DNA from: Sphingomonadales bacterium
Lineage (GTDB): Bacteria; Pseudomonadota; Alphaproteobacteria; Sphingomonadales; Sphingomonadaceae
Reading direction: 5' to 3'
DNA: 64,000 bases
NCBI GenBank assembly: GCA_027483465.1
Contig: JAIXUQ010000005.1
Coordinates: 17,422 to 81,421, forward strand
Shown here piece after piece: positions 7,477 to 17,414 of the stretch; position 1 is the stretch's first letter; each line of letters begins with the position of its first letter. A model generated the notes under the pieces. The model was not told where the DNA came from. It made no database searches and saw nothing but the letters and a program-made list of their open reading frames with translations. The position numbers and the translations under genes are program-made.

Positions 7477-9735
7477 TCAGGCGGTCAACTGGCTGGTGTC
7501 CAGCGGCAGGCTGCGCAGCCGCTTGCCGGTGGCCTGGTAAATCGCCATGGCCAGCGCCGGCGCCACCGATGGATAGGCGGGTTCGCCAAGGCCGGTGGTG
7601 TGGAAATCGGTGGAGAGGAAGGCCACCTCCACCGGCGGCGCGTCGCTCATGCGCGCCAGGCTGTAATCGCCGAAATTCACCTGCTCCACCGCGCCGTCGG
7701 CAAAGCTGATGCGCTGGCCCAACGCGGCGCCCAGCGCATCGATCACGCTGCCCTGCACCTGGTTTTCCGCGCCCGACAGGTTGACGATGTGGCGGCCCAC
7801 ATCCACCGCCACCCACACGCGCTTCACCTTCACCTGCCCGCCCGGCGTCACTTCGGCCTCCACCACATTGGCGAAATAGCCCAGGTGGCTGAAATGGAAG
7901 GCGATGCCCATGCCGGTGCGCGGCGGCAGCTTGCGGCCCCAGCCGGCCATCGTGGCCGCCTTGTCGAGCACGCCGCGCATGCGCCCGGTGTGATAGGGGG
8001 TGCCCTTGGCATCGGCGCCGGTCTCGCCGCTGAATTCCTCGGCGATCGGGATGGCGCGCGGTGCGCCCAGCAGGGCGCGGCGATATTCCAGCGCATCGCG
8101 CCCGGCCGCCAGCGCGCAATCATCAATGAAGCCCTGCGTGACAAAGGCAAAGGCATTGTTGATCGGCGCGCGCAGCCAGCCCAGCGTGGAGGCGATGGGC
8201 AGCACGGTCACATCAGCGCGGAAATCGCGGATCACCCCCGATGGAAACAGCGAGGCATCGATGACGGCGGTGGGATTGAGCACCCCATCGGCGCCAAAGC
8301 TGACGAAATGATCGGTCCAGGCGATGATGTCCCCCTTGGCATCCAGCCCGGCTTCCAGCCGGTGCCAGCCGCCGGGACGCAGCCAATCATGGGCGAAATC
8401 CTGGGCGCGGTCCCACGTCAGCTTCACCGGCACGCCGGCGGCCTTGGCGATCACCGCGGCTTCCACGGCAAAATCATTCATCAGCCGCCGGCCAAAGCCA
8501 CCGCCCGAGCGCATCAGGTGCAGCGTGACATCGGCCGGCTTGATCCCCAGCGCCAGCGCCACCATGCGGCGCGCATCCTCGGGGGTTTGCGTGGAAAGCC
8601 ACAATTCGCAGCGGTTGCCCACCACGTGCGCGGTGGCGTTCATCGGTTCCAGCGCGGCATGGGCGATGAAGGGATAGGCATAATCCGCCTTCACCCGGCG
8701 CGCGGCCCCGGCCAGTTTGGCCCCGGCATTGCCATGGTTGATATGGCCGGGCTTTTGCGGGCCGCTGGCCAGCGCCTTGGCGGCCGCAGCCTCCCAGCCG
8801 GCGGTGGACTGGAAGGCGGCATCGCCGCCCTCCCACACGCAGGCCAGCGCATCGCGCCCGCGCAGCGCCGCCCAGGTGCTGGTGGCGATCACCGCGATGC
8901 CCTGCGGCAGCACCTCGATGCCGGGCAGCGCCACGTCAATCTCGGTCTTCAGGTCGCGGCGTTCGGCAATGTCGATCAGTGTCTTCACGCCCGGCACCGC
9001 CAGCGCGGCGGCGCGGTTGGCGCTTTTCAGCCGGCCGCCAAACACCGGCGATTTGGCATAGACGGCATAGACGAGGCCCGGCGGCCGGGCATCGATGCCA
9101 AACAGCGGCTCACCGGTCACCAGCTTGCGGTTGTCCACGCCCGGCACGCGCGTGCCCAGGATGCGGAACTGCGCCGTGTCTTTCAGCGTCACCGTCTGGG
9201 GATCGGGCGCCGGCAGCAGCGCGGCGGCGGCGGCCATGTCGGCATAGCGGGCGGAGCGGCCCGAGGCCTTGTGGTGCAGCATGGCGCTGCCGGTGGTGAT
9301 CTCGCCTGCCGGCACGCCCCAGGCGCGGGCCGCCGCCGCCACCAGCATGGCGCGCGCGGCGGCGCCCAGCCGGCGCATGCGTTCAAACTGGGTGGGCGTG
9401 GCCGACGAGCCGCCGGCGATCTGCATGCCATAGGTGGCGCGGTCGCCCATGGCCTGCACCACCGTCACCTGCGCCCAATCCACGTCCAGTTCCTCGGCGA
9501 TCATCATCGGGAAGCTGGTTTTCACGCCCTGGCCGATTTCCGGCTGGTGGGCGGTGATGCGGATGGCGCCATCGCTGGCGATCTGCACGAAGGCCGAAAG
9601 CGCCCCCGGCGTGGTGGCGGCGCGGGCCGGGCCGGTGGCCGACCAGCCCAGCGACAGGCCGCCGCCGGCCAGCGCCGCCGCCTGCAACAGGCCGCGCCGG
9701 CTGAGCGGCGGCAGCGCCTGGGTGGGCGCGCTCAT
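7477..9735 (-). CDS. Molybdenum hydroxylase large (catalytic) subunit, IorB-like, paralogue 2
   Basis: A 752-residue protein with a twin-arginine signal ([16 protein letters not shown]). It shares with its downstream neighbour the family blocks [49 protein letters not shown] and GLGEPAYP (Glu718 expected catalytic). The two genes clearly arose by tandem duplication. The start ATG overlaps the stop of the 2Fe-2S subunit gene (ATGA), implying coupled synthesis of an IorA/IorB-type complex. An insert relative to paralogue 1 is visible near residues 300-330 and again before the SHLGYF block. Periplasmic location follows from the Tat signal, with the small subunit probably carried along. Confidence 0.88.
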   Translation of the reverse strand: MSAPTQALPPLSRRGLLQAAALAGGGLSLGWSATGPARAATTPGALSAFVQIASDGAIRITAHQPEIGQGVKTSFPMMIAEELDVDWAQVTVVQAMGDRATYGMQIAGGSSATPTQFERMRRLGAAARAMLVAAAARAWGVPAGEITTGSAMLHHKASGRSARYADMAAAAALLPAPDPQTVTLKDTAQFRILGTRVPGVDNRKLVTGEPLFGIDARPPGLVYAVYAKSPVFGGRLKSANRAAALAVPGVKTLIDIAERRDLKTEIDVALPGIEVLPQGIAVIATSTWAALRGRDALACVWEGGDAAFQSTAGWEAAAAKALASGPQKPGHINHGNAGAKLAGAARRVKADYAYPFIAHAALEPMNATAHVVGNRCELWLSTQTPEDARRMVALALGIKPADVTLHLMRSGGGFGRRLMNDFAVEAAVIAKAAGVPVKLTWDRAQDFAHDWLRPGGWHRLEAGLDAKGDIIAWTDHFVSFGADGVLNPTAVIDASLFPSGVIRDFRADVTVLPIASTLGWLRAPINNAFAFVTQGFIDDCALAAGRDALEYRRALLGAPRAIPIAEEFSGETGADAKGTPYHTGRMRGVLDKAATMAGWGRKLPPRTGMGIAFHFSHLGYFANVVEAEVTPGGQVKVKRVWVAVDVGRHIVNLSGAENQVQGSVIDALGAALGQRISFADGAVEQVNFGDYSLARMSDAPPVEVAFLSTDFHTTGLGEPAYPSVAPALAMAIYQATGKRLRSLPLDTSQLTA

Positions 9736-10181
9736 GCCCCGGCGGCCTGCTTGATGGCGGCGCGGATGCGGGTGTAGGTGGCGCAGCGGCACAGATTGCC
9801 ACTCATCGCGGCATCGATATCGGCATCGCTGGGCTTGGGCGTGGCGCGCAGCAGTGCCTCGGCCGCCAGCAACTGCCCGGCCTGGCAATAGCCGCACTGC
9901 GGCACGTCCAGCGCCACCCAGGCATCCTGCAGCTTGCGCCCGATGGCCGAGGCCGAAAGCCCCTCGATGGTGGTGATCTTGGCGGTCCCCACCGCTGAAA
10001 CCGGGGTCTGGCAGCTGCGCACCGGCTCGCCATCCAGCTGCACCGTGCAGGCCCCGCAAAAGGCCGCGCCACAACCGAATTTGGTGCCGGTCATGCCCAG
10101 CACGTCGCGCAGCGCCCACAGCAGGGGCATGTCGGGCTCTGCCGCCACGTCCACCGGCTTGCCGTTGATGTTCAGCTTCAT
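9732..10181 (-). CDS. Molybdenum hydroxylase 2Fe-2S subunit, IorA-like
   Basis: A 149-residue protein with both iron-sulfur clusters of the xanthine oxidase family small subunit: the plant-ferredoxin type (Cys37, Cys42, Cys45, Cys57) and the helical domain (Cys96, Cys99, Cys131, Cys133, in CGYC and CRC). It passes electrons from the molybdenum centre of the large subunit to an external acceptor. It is the first gene of the operon, preceded by a strong ribosome site (AGGAGGGG on the coding strand), and overlaps the next gene by ATGA. No FAD subunit is present, as expected for isoquinoline-oxidoreductase-type enzymes, which use other acceptors such as cytochromes. Confidence 0.92.
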   Translation of the reverse strand: MKLNINGKPVDVAAEPDMPLLWALRDVLGMTGTKFGCGAAFCGACTVQLDGEPVRSCQTPVSAVGTAKITTIEGLSASAIGRKLQDAWVALDVPQCGYCQAGQLLAAEALLRATPKPSDADIDAAMSGNLCRCATYTRIRAAIKQAAGA

Positions 10182-10257
10182 CGCTTGCCCCTCCTGCTGG
10201 CGCACAGCATAACCACAGCCGGGCGGCCCGGCAATCGTGCCGCAAGGGGGAAGCGTG

Positions 10258-11046
10258 ATGTCTGCGGCGGGCGGTGTCAAATTGTCCCGGGCGCGGCTGC
10301 CGCGATCGGTGATGATCGCCACACCGATGCACGGCGGCCAATGTTCGGCGCTTTATGTGCAGGGCCTGCTGCTGACGATGCAGCGGCTGCAACAGCTGGG
10401 CGTGGGCATGGCCTGGTGCCAGGTGACGAGCGACGCGCTGATCACCCGCGCCCGCAACGAACTGGTGCGGCTGTTCCTGGCCAGCGACAATGATCTGCTG
10501 TTGTTCATCGATGCCGATCAGGGCTTTGATGGCGATGCGATTGCCGCGCTGATCGCCGGCGGCCATGATGTGGCCTGCGGCCTGTGCCCGTCAAAGCAGA
10601 TCAATTGGGACGCGGTGCGGCGCGCAGCGGCGGCCGGCCGGCTGGACGATCTTGCTGATCATGCCGGCCTGTTTGCCTTCACACCGCTGGCCGATGGCCC
10701 GGCGCGGCCCGATGCCGATGGCTTCATCGAAATCCGCCACGGCGGCACCGGGGTGATGGCGATCCGCCGGCGGGTGTTCGAGGTGATGGCCCCGCATGTT
10801 CCCGTTTATCGCATTTCGGGCCAGCGTGATCCGGCCAGCGGGGATTTTCTCCACCCGCTGACCCACGAATTTTTCGCCACCAGCCGCGATGACGATGGCG
10901 TGCTGCTGAGCGAGGATTATCATTTCTGCGCCACCTGGCGGCGGCTGGGCGGCCGGGTGTTTGCCCAGCCCTTCCTGCGCTTCACCCATGTCGGCCCGCA
11001 TGTGTTTGCCGGCGATATCGCCAAGAGCGGCGGGGCGGCGCGTTGA
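10258..11046 (+). CDS. Glycosyltransferase-like protein, GT-A fold
   Basis: A 262-residue soluble protein. It has a nucleotide-sugar-transferase look: [10 protein letters not shown] followed by [10 protein letters not shown], where Asp85-x-Asp87 fits the metal-binding DxD motif of GT-A enzymes, then a [11 protein letters not shown] stretch and a [16 protein letters not shown] block like the catalytic-base (ED) region of such enzymes. The start follows AAGGGGGAA with good spacing. It stands alone, divergent from the molybdenum hydroxylase operon, so no acceptor or pathway is suggested by the context. Related proteins are often annotated only as hypothetical. Confidence 0.65.
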   Translation: MSAAGGVKLSRARLPRSVMIATPMHGGQCSALYVQGLLLTMQRLQQLGVGMAWCQVTSDALITRARNELVRLFLASDNDLLLFIDADQGFDGDAIAALIAGGHDVACGLCPSKQINWDAVRRAAAAGRLDDLADHAGLFAFTPLADGPARPDADGFIEIRHGGTGVMAIRRRVFEVMAPHVPVYRISGQRDPASGDFLHPLTHEFFATSRDDDGVLLSEDYHFCATWRRLGGRVFAQPFLRFTHVGPHVFAGDIAKSGGAAR

Positions 11047-11077
11047 ACCGCGCCGCCCTGTCGGCTAACGCGGCGTG

Positions 11078-11941
11078 ATGATGTCCCGCCGTGCGCTCGT
11101 GTCTGCTGCCGGCCTGTCCGCGCTGGCGGCGGCCTGTTCGCCGTTAGGGGCATTGAATGGCCTCAACCGGCTTGCTCCGGGCGATGGCGGGGTGCGCCTG
11201 CTGGTGGAGGGCGCTGCCTTTGGCGCCGATCCGCGCCAGCGGCTGGATGTCTATGCCCCGCGCGGTGCCACGGCGCCGCTGCCGGTGGTCGTGTTCTTCT
11301 ATGGCGGCAGCTGGAATTCCGGCCTGCGCGATGGCTATGGCTTTGCCGCGCGGGCGCTGGCCGCGCGCGGTTTCGTGGTGGTGGTGCCGGATTACCGGCT
11401 GGTGCCGCAGGTGCGCTGGCCGGCCTTTGTGGAGGATGGTGCCGCCGCCGTGCAATGGGTGGCAGCCCAAATCGCTGCCCATGGCGGCGATCCGGCGCGC
11501 ATCGCGGTGATGGGCCATTCGGCCGGCGCCCATATCGCCCTGCTGCTCAGCCTGGATCGCCGTTGGGGCGTGAGCGGGCAGATCAGGGCCGCCGTGGGCC
11601 TGGCCGGGCCCTATGATTTCCTGCCGTTCGTGGCCGGCGGCGTGGCCGAGGCCGCGCTGGGCAATGCGGCCGATCCGAACGAGACCCAGCCGATCCATTT
11701 CGCCCGTGGCGATGCGCCGCCGCTGCTGTTGCTGCACGGCGCCCGCGACACCACGGTGCTGCCGCGCAACAGCACGCGGCTGGCCAATGCGGTGACCGAT
11801 CTGGGCGGCCGGGCCGAAACGCGGCTCTATGCCGACATCGGCCATATCGGCATCCTGCTGGCGCTGTCCAAACCGTTTCGCGGCAAGGCGCCGGTGCTGG
11901 CCGATGCCAGCAATTTCCTGCTGAAAAGCCTTATGACCTGA
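11078..11941 (+). CDS. Alpha/beta hydrolase, esterase-like, probable lipoprotein
   Basis: A 287-residue protein. The N-terminus has twin Arg (MSRRALVSAAG) and a lipobox-like LAAAC (Cys20), so it is probably an exported lipoprotein. The body is a hormone-sensitive-lipase-like hydrolase: FFYGGSW for the oxyanion region, GHSAGAH with the nucleophilic Ser, a late LLLHGARDTTVLP (Asp) and a GHIGI (His). Three start codons lie in a row (GTG 11075, ATG 11078, ATG 11081); the first ATG was taken. Its 3' end overlaps the convergent DUF1501 gene by 11 bases. Substrate unknown, presumably a carboxylic ester. Confidence 0.75.
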   Translation: MMSRRALVSAAGLSALAAACSPLGALNGLNRLAPGDGGVRLLVEGAAFGADPRQRLDVYAPRGATAPLPVVVFFYGGSWNSGLRDGYGFAARALAARGFVVVVPDYRLVPQVRWPAFVEDGAAAVQWVAAQIAAHGGDPARIAVMGHSAGAHIALLLSLDRRWGVSGQIRAAVGLAGPYDFLPFVAGGVAEAALGNAADPNETQPIHFARGDAPPLLLLHGARDTTVLPRNSTRLANAVTDLGGRAETRLYADIGHIGILLALSKPFRGKAPVLADASNFLLKSLMT

Positions 11942-13073
11942 TCAGGCCGGCCATTGCCGGGGCCGGCGCGGCGGCAAACACCTGGGCCACCACCCGCGCG
12001 GGCTCCAGCCCGAACTGGCCCGCCACAGCGCCGGCCAGCACGGCGTTCAGGCTGGTGGTGGGCCGCAGATCGCGATCCTCGTGCAGGCGGGCCAGGCCAG
12101 GCCAATCGCCGTGCACGCGCCCGCCGGCCACCCGCCCGCCAGCCAGCAGCACCGCCGATGCGGTGCCATGATCGGTGCCGCCGGTGCCATTGGCGGCCAC
12201 GGTGCGGCCGAATTCGGTGGCGCAGATCAGCAGGGTTTCGCTCCACGCCTGGCCCAACCCGGATTTCAGCGCGGCGATCATCGCATCCAGCTGGCGCAGT
12301 TGCCCGGCCAGCCGCACCGCCTGGCCGGCGTGCGTGTCCCACCCGCCATGATCGAGCACGGCGATGCGCGGGCCGGCCGGCTGGGCCAGCAGCCGGGCGG
12401 CGGTGGCCGCCAGCGCCACCGGATTGCCGGGGCCATCCTGATTGCCGGCCATCATCTCGGTGGCCATCGCCTCGCCCCACAGCCGGTGCAGCAACGGATC
12501 CTGCTCATACAGCGCCGCCACCCGCGCCTTCAGGCTGGCGCTGGCATCGGGCAGGCGGCTGGGGGCATAGCTGGTGGCGGGGGCATTGCCCTGCAGCAGG
12601 GTGGGCAGGGCGGCCGAAATCGCCACCGGTGGCGGGGCCGGCGGCAACAGCGGCAACAGCCGGTTGAGCCAGCCATCCTTGAGCGCATAGGCGGCGTTGC
12701 CGCCGGTTTCGAGCAGGTTCTGCGCATCGAAATGGCTGCGTTCGCGATAGGGGCTGGCAACGGCATGGACCACGCTGGCCTCACCGGCGGCAAACAGGCC
12801 GGCAAAGCCCTTGAGCGCCGGGTGGGCGGCAAAATCGCTGGTGAGCGGCAGCAGCGCGCCGATCTGCGCGGGCGGCTGTGCCAGTTGCGGGCGCAATCGT
12901 TCCAGCCGGGGATCGCCAACCGGGCTGATCGCCGCCAGCCCGTCCATGGCGCCGCGCAGGATGATGAACACCAGCCGGCGATCGCTGGCGGCGCCTGCCA
13001 GCGCCAGCGCGGGATGCAGGGCAAGGCCGCCCGCCAGGGCAGCGCGGCCAATCAGGGCACGGCGATCGATCAT
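11931..13073 (-). CDS. DUF1501-family secreted protein
   Basis: A 380-residue protein with a Tat-like signal (DRRALIGRAALAGG). Its blocks LVFIILRGAMDGL, SHFDAQNLLETG, VLDHGGWDTH and TEFGRTVAANGTGGTDHG are characteristic of the DUF1501 family, which has a sulfatase/phosphatase-like fold. The start ATG overlaps the stop of the DUF1800 gene (ATGA). DUF1800 and DUF1501 genes occur as a pair in many bacteria; no biochemical role is established that I can name. The Tat signal places it in the periplasm. Confidence 0.85.
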   Translation of the reverse strand: MIDRRALIGRAALAGGLALHPALALAGAASDRRLVFIILRGAMDGLAAISPVGDPRLERLRPQLAQPPAQIGALLPLTSDFAAHPALKGFAGLFAAGEASVVHAVASPYRERSHFDAQNLLETGGNAAYALKDGWLNRLLPLLPPAPPPVAISAALPTLLQGNAPATSYAPSRLPDASASLKARVAALYEQDPLLHRLWGEAMATEMMAGNQDGPGNPVALAATAARLLAQPAGPRIAVLDHGGWDTHAGQAVRLAGQLRQLDAMIAALKSGLGQAWSETLLICATEFGRTVAANGTGGTDHGTASAVLLAGGRVAGGRVHGDWPGLARLHEDRDLRPTTSLNAVLAGAVAGQFGLEPARVVAQVFAAAPAPAMAGLIRS

Positions 13074-14503
13074 CGGCGCAGAAACTCCGGCGAAACCAGC
13101 AGCAGGGCCAGGCCTTCGCCGGGGCTTTCGGCCCGCGCGATGGCGCTGGCGGTGGCGGCAGACAGGATGCCGGGCAGTACGCTGGCGGCCAGCCGGCGCG
13201 GATCGGTGCCGCCGGCCAGCCCCGCCAGCCGCCCGGCCACCTCCACCCGGCGCAGCAGCGCATCGGGCGCTGCCCAGCGGCTGGCGGCATCGGGCCAGCC
13301 CGCCGGCGATCCCGGCCGCCACACCGGCTGGCCCAGTTCGTTCAGCATGATCGCCACGCGGCCATTGCCCGGCCCATCCTTCAGGCCCAGCGCCCGCATC
13401 GCCGATATGGTCCAGTCCCACGGGCTCTTGAACTTGGGCAGCGGCACCGCCCAGGCTTCGGGCGCGGCCACCAGCGCCTGATACAGCGGCAGCAGCGCGC
13501 CGCCATTGGCCAGATAGAGCGCGGCCAGCCGATCGATCAGGGCCGGCGGCGGCACATCGGCGACGAAATGCCGGGCCAGCTTGGTGGCCAGATGCCGGGC
13601 GGTGAGCGGGTGGAGGGCCAGATCAGCGAGGATGTTGCGGGCCTGCGCCTCGCCCTCCTGATCATAACGGCGGCCGGCCACCATCACCGGCCCCGGCTCG
13701 TGCCAGGCCGGCTGGAACACGAACTGGCCGGCCGGCGCATCCAGGCCCAGCGGCCGCCGCACAAAGCCGCCGACCGACCAGCCGGTGAGGGCGCGTGCCA
13801 GCCCGGCGACATCGGCCTGGCTGTAATGGCCGGCGCCCAGCGTGTGCAGCTCCAGGATCTCGCGCGCCAAATTCTCGTTCAGCCCCGGCTGGCGCGGGGC
13901 ATTGCGGCGGCGGGCCGCCAGAGCGAGCAGGCTGTTGGGGCCGATCGATTGCGCCTGGTCCAGATAGAACATCATGCCCGGATGGCGGGTGACGGCCAGC
14001 AGCAGATCGCCAAAGCGACCGGCGATGTTGGGGCGGATCGCCTCGAACTCCAGCGGGCCGCCCATGGTGGCGGTGGCCAGCTTGTCGGTGGAAATGGCAA
14101 AATGGTTTGACCAGAAATGCACCAGCCGTTCGGCAAAGGGGGCCGGGCTGTCCAGCGCCAGCGCCAGCCGGGCGCGCACCTGGCCGGCATAGGCGGCGCG
14201 AAAGGCCTCGCGCCGGGCCTTCTGCTCGGCTTCGGCCATGGCCTGGGCCTCAGGCCCGGTGGGCGGTTCGGGATCGCCGGGCTGGCGCGGAATCCCGCCG
14301 ATGCCCAGCCGGCGCAGGTTGCGCAGATTGTCGCGATATTGCACCGTCATCGCGGCGGCATCGGGCAGCGCGGTGATGATCGCCGGGCGGGGGGCAAAGC
14401 CATCGAATTGCGCCATCAGCCAGGCCGCCGGATCGGCCACCGCCCCGGCATCCGGGCGGGCTCCAAGGCCGAAGCGGTTGTGGGCGATGGCAGCGATGCT
14501 CAT
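13070..14503 (-). CDS. DUF1800-family protein
   Basis: A 477-residue protein starting MSIAAIAHNRFGLG, the standard opening of DUF1800 members. Other family blocks are RLVHFWSNHFAIS, HPGMMFYLDQAQS, LNENLAREILELHTLG, and DVAGLARALTGW. No signal peptide is evident. It is translationally coupled to the downstream DUF1501 gene. The function is undefined; the two proteins probably act together. The gene faces away from the PEP-CTERM gene, sharing a 139-base intergenic region that must hold both promoters. Confidence 0.87.
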   Translation of the reverse strand: MSIAAIAHNRFGLGARPDAGAVADPAAWLMAQFDGFAPRPAIITALPDAAAMTVQYRDNLRNLRRLGIGGIPRQPGDPEPPTGPEAQAMAEAEQKARREAFRAAYAGQVRARLALALDSPAPFAERLVHFWSNHFAISTDKLATATMGGPLEFEAIRPNIAGRFGDLLLAVTRHPGMMFYLDQAQSIGPNSLLALAARRRNAPRQPGLNENLAREILELHTLGAGHYSQADVAGLARALTGWSVGGFVRRPLGLDAPAGQFVFQPAWHEPGPVMVAGRRYDQEGEAQARNILADLALHPLTARHLATKLARHFVADVPPPALIDRLAALYLANGGALLPLYQALVAAPEAWAVPLPKFKSPWDWTISAMRALGLKDGPGNGRVAIMLNELGQPVWRPGSPAGWPDAASRWAAPDALLRRVEVAGRLAGLAGGTDPRRLAASVLPGILSAATASAIARAESPGEGLALLLVSPEFLRR

Positions 14504-14642
14504 GCTGGCATAACGTCTGGCCCGGCCCGCTTCCCTCGCCGGCCTGCGACAAGCCGTGCCGCCGGCCCGGATTGTCCCCCTTTCATCTTTTTCACACGCC
14601 GGTTAATTTCGGTGCATCATTGGTTGTGTCGGGGGATTCACG

Positions 14643-15803
14643 ATGACGGGGCGGGCCATCTGGCTGGCGACTTTGGGATGTCTGCAATTGGCGGCGGCGG
14701 CACCGGCGCTGGCCGCGCCGCCCTTCCCCGGCCCCGATGCCCATGAAAGCCGCACCTTTGCCAGCGGCACCTACAACAATCCGCTGGGCGGCACCGAAAC
14801 GGATTCCAAGAGCCAGACCCTGTTCAGCGCCGGCAACCAGGCGGCGTCCAGCCTGGGGCTGGGCGGCGGGATGGGGCCGGGCAATGTCTATCTGGGGGCG
14901 CTTGGCGGCCTGGCCCAGGGCACCAGCGGCAACGGCTTTGGCAAGGCCTTCAGCCAGGTGGTCGCCGATTTTGCCACCGGCGCCATCGAAGCGCAGACCA
15001 GCACGCGCTGGACGGTGGAAACCGTCGCCAACCACACCGCCAAGGTGGTGTTCAACACCTTGTTCGATCGCGTGGTGGCCATCACCGATCCGGTTGATTT
15101 CACGGTGCGGGCCGATCAGGTGCTGGCCGGCGCGATCAGCAGCAGTTTCGATGTGGGCAGCAATGCGCCCGAAGCCTTCGTGCTGGGCACGCAAACCCGC
15201 TTCACCTTCCGCGTGGAGGATCTCGACTCCGGCATCGATTGGCAGGTGGACGTGTTCGACATTGTCAGCCGCCAGATCAACATCGGCTTTGATGCCGGGC
15301 TTGGCACCTATTTCACCTGGGGCGGGCTGGGCGATTTTGCCCAGACCCAGAAATTTGTCGGCCGCAGCGGCAGCTTCATTGATCGCGCACGCACCGATGT
15401 GGTGATCGGTGCCGAAGGGGGTGTTGGCTTTGCCGCCACCGAAACGGTCACGCTGGCGACCGACATGATCCAGGGCAACCGCTATCGCCTGACGATGGAT
15501 GTGGCCTGCACCAGTTCGGTGCTGATCAACGGCACCATCCTGCCCAGCCTGGGCGAACGGGTGGGGGCCGGCTGCGATGCCAGCCGCTCCGGCTATTATG
15601 GCGGGGTGGCCAGCGCCCTTGGTGGCAACAACCAGCCGGTCCAGGGCTTCAGCCTCACCTCGGGCAGCGGCACCAATCTGGTGGTGCCCAGCCCGTCCTT
15701 CCCGGTGAGCGCGGTGCCCGAACCGGCCAACTGGGCGCTGCTGATCGCCGGCTTCGGCCTGACAGGCGCCGTCGCCCGCCGCCGCCGCGCCCTTCTGGCC
15801 TGA
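14643..15803 (+). CDS. PEP-CTERM (PEPxxWA) sorting-signal protein
   Basis: A 386-residue exported protein: signal peptide ending near ALAAP, a Gly/Ser/Thr/Asn-rich mature part with no recognised catalytic domain, and a C-terminal tripartite sorting signal made of VPEPANWALLIAGFG, a short hydrophobic helix and a RRRR cluster. This variant is common in sphingomonads. Such proteins are processed by exosortase-type enzymes and are linked to extracellular polysaccharide or surface structures; no exosortase gene is in the window. Two Cys (in VACTSS and GAGCDAS) could form a disulfide. A perfect-stem terminator follows 23 bases after the stop. Confidence 0.88.
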   Translation: MTGRAIWLATLGCLQLAAAAPALAAPPFPGPDAHESRTFASGTYNNPLGGTETDSKSQTLFSAGNQAASSLGLGGGMGPGNVYLGALGGLAQGTSGNGFGKAFSQVVADFATGAIEAQTSTRWTVETVANHTAKVVFNTLFDRVVAITDPVDFTVRADQVLAGAISSSFDVGSNAPEAFVLGTQTRFTFRVEDLDSGIDWQVDVFDIVSRQINIGFDAGLGTYFTWGGLGDFAQTQKFVGRSGSFIDRARTDVVIGAEGGVGFAATETVTLATDMIQGNRYRLTMDVACTSSVLINGTILPSLGERVGAGCDASRSGYYGGVASALGGNNQPVQGFSLTSGSGTNLVVPSPSFPVSAVPEPANWALLIAGFGLTGAVARRRRALLA

Positions 15804-15826
15804 ACGCAACCCATCCAAACGCAAAA

Positions 15827-15852
15827 AGGCCCGGCTGTATCCAGCCGGGCCT
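15827..15852. terminator. Bidirectional rho-independent terminator between PEP-CTERM gene and ftsZ
   Basis: A perfect 11-base stem, AGGCCCGGCTG pairing with CAGCCGGGCCT, closes a TATC loop. On the plus strand it is followed by CTTTTG. On the minus strand the preceding AAAAA becomes a run of five T. It sits between two convergent genes and should end both the PEP-CTERM transcript and the long division operon. Confidence 0.9.
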
Positions 15853-15873
15853 CTTTTGTCGGTCGATTGCCGG

Positions 15874-17355
15874 TCAGCGGTTGTTCTGGCGGCGCATGAA
15901 GCCGGGCACATCATCATCGCTGGCGGCCGGCGTGGCCGGCGGCGGGGCCAGCGTGGCCGGCGGTTCCGGGGCGCGCGGCTTGCGGCTCATGCCCATCATC
16001 CGTTCAAACAGGGTGAGCGGGCGTTCCGGGGCGGCCGGTTCCGAAACCGGGGCCGGGGCAGGCACCTCGGCGGCCGGCCCGGGCAGCGGCGCCGCCGGCA
16101 CGGCGGGCGTGAAGGTGAAGCTGGCGGCGGGCGCTTCGGCCACCGGTTCGTCGGCGCGCTGCATCTCGCCCAGATCGATCACCTCTGCCGGTTCCGCCGG
16201 TTCGGCCTCGGGCAGATCGAGCGACAGGGCCACAGGCGTGGTGGCGGTCTGCGCGGCCGGCGCGGGCTCCGGTTCCGGCGCGGCATCCGCCGGCGGTTCG
16301 GCGGCGGCCGGAGCGGAGAAGATGCTGGGCTGGGCCAGGAAGGTGTTGCCGGCAGCCTTGCGTGCCGGGGCCGGCACCGGCATCGGCTTGGCCGAGGCAT
16401 CGATGCCGGTGGCCACCACGCTCACCCGCATCACGCCATCCAGATCGCGGTTGAAGGCGCTGCCCACGATGATGTTGGCCTCGCTGTCCACCATGTCGCG
16501 GATGTAGGAGGCGGCTTCGTCCACCTCCATCAGTTTCAGGTCATCGCCGCCGGTGATGTTGATGATCACGCCCTTGGCGCCGCGCATCGACACTTCGTCC
16601 AGCAGCGGGTTGGCGATGGCCTTCTGCGCCGCCTCGATGGCGCGGCCTTCGCCGGTGGCCTCGCCGGTGCCCATCATCGCCTTGCCCATCTCGCTCATCA
16701 CGGTGCGGATGTCGGCGAAATCCAGGTTGATCAGGCCGGGCATGATCATCAGATCGGTGATGCCGCGCACGCCCTGGTGCAGCACCTGGTCAGCCATCGC
16801 AAAGGCATCCTTGAAGGTGGTGCTGGCGTTGGCGATCAGAAACAGATTCTGGTTGGGGATGATGATCAGCGTGTCGACATGCTTCTGCAGTTCGATGATG
16901 CCTTCTTCGGCAGCGCGCATCCGCTTGGTGCCTTCAAAGCTGAACGGCTTGGTGACGACACCAACGGTGAGAATGCCCTTTTCCCGCGCGGCGCGGGCCA
17001 CCACCGGGGCAGCACCCGTGCCGGTGCCGCCGCCCATGCCGGCGGCGATGAAGCACATGTGCGCGCCATCCAGCGCGGTTTCCAGCTGATCCAGCGTTTC
17101 CTCGGCAGCGGCGCGGCCGATTTCCGGGCGGGCGCCGGCGCCCAGCCCCTGGGTGATCTTCATGCCCAGCTGGATGCGGGTGGCGGCCTTGCTCATCGCC
17201 AGCTGCTGGGCGTCGGTATTGGCCACGATGAACTCCACGCCCATCAGTTCGGCCTCGATCATGTTGGCGACAGCGTTGCAGCCGGCGCCGCCCACACCCA
17301 CCACCGCGATGCGGGGCTTGAGCTCGGTCAATTCCGGCTTGGCGAATTCCAGCAT
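15874..17355 (-). CDS. ftsZ: Cell division GTPase FtsZ
   Basis: A 493-residue tubulin homologue that polymerises into the Z ring at midcell. The tubulin signature GGGTGTG is at residues 108-114 and the GTP-binding [10 protein letters not shown] at about 20-29; the T7-loop region with NLDFAD is present. After the GTPase and C-terminal domains (to about residue 315) comes an unusually long linker rich in Ala, Pro and Glu, ending in a C-terminal conserved peptide-like [13 protein letters not shown] that would bind FtsA. It is the last gene of the dcw cluster, preceded by a GGGAGA ribosome site, and ends 22 bases from a strong terminator. Confidence 0.98.
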   Translation of the reverse strand: MLEFAKPELTELKPRIAVVGVGGAGCNAVANMIEAELMGVEFIVANTDAQQLAMSKAATRIQLGMKITQGLGAGARPEIGRAAAEETLDQLETALDGAHMCFIAAGMGGGTGTGAAPVVARAAREKGILTVGVVTKPFSFEGTKRMRAAEEGIIELQKHVDTLIIIPNQNLFLIANASTTFKDAFAMADQVLHQGVRGITDLMIMPGLINLDFADIRTVMSEMGKAMMGTGEATGEGRAIEAAQKAIANPLLDEVSMRGAKGVIINITGGDDLKLMEVDEAASYIRDMVDSEANIIVGSAFNRDLDGVMRVSVVATGIDASAKPMPVPAPARKAAGNTFLAQPSIFSAPAAAEPPADAAPEPEPAPAAQTATTPVALSLDLPEAEPAEPAEVIDLGEMQRADEPVAEAPAASFTFTPAVPAAPLPGPAAEVPAPAPVSEPAAPERPLTLFERMMGMSRKPRAPEPPATLAPPPATPAASDDDVPGFMRRQNNR

Positions 17356-17414
17356 ATCGTGTCTCCCGTCGTTCAGGCCATACTAGATGATGCGCGAATC
17401 GGTGGGAAGCGTCT

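Noticed and set aside
7477..8119. N-terminal extension of the first molybdenum hydroxylase paralogue into its neighbour
   Set aside because: The extension is an out-of-frame reading of the second paralogue. The twin-arginine signal right after the ATG at 7468 marks the true start.
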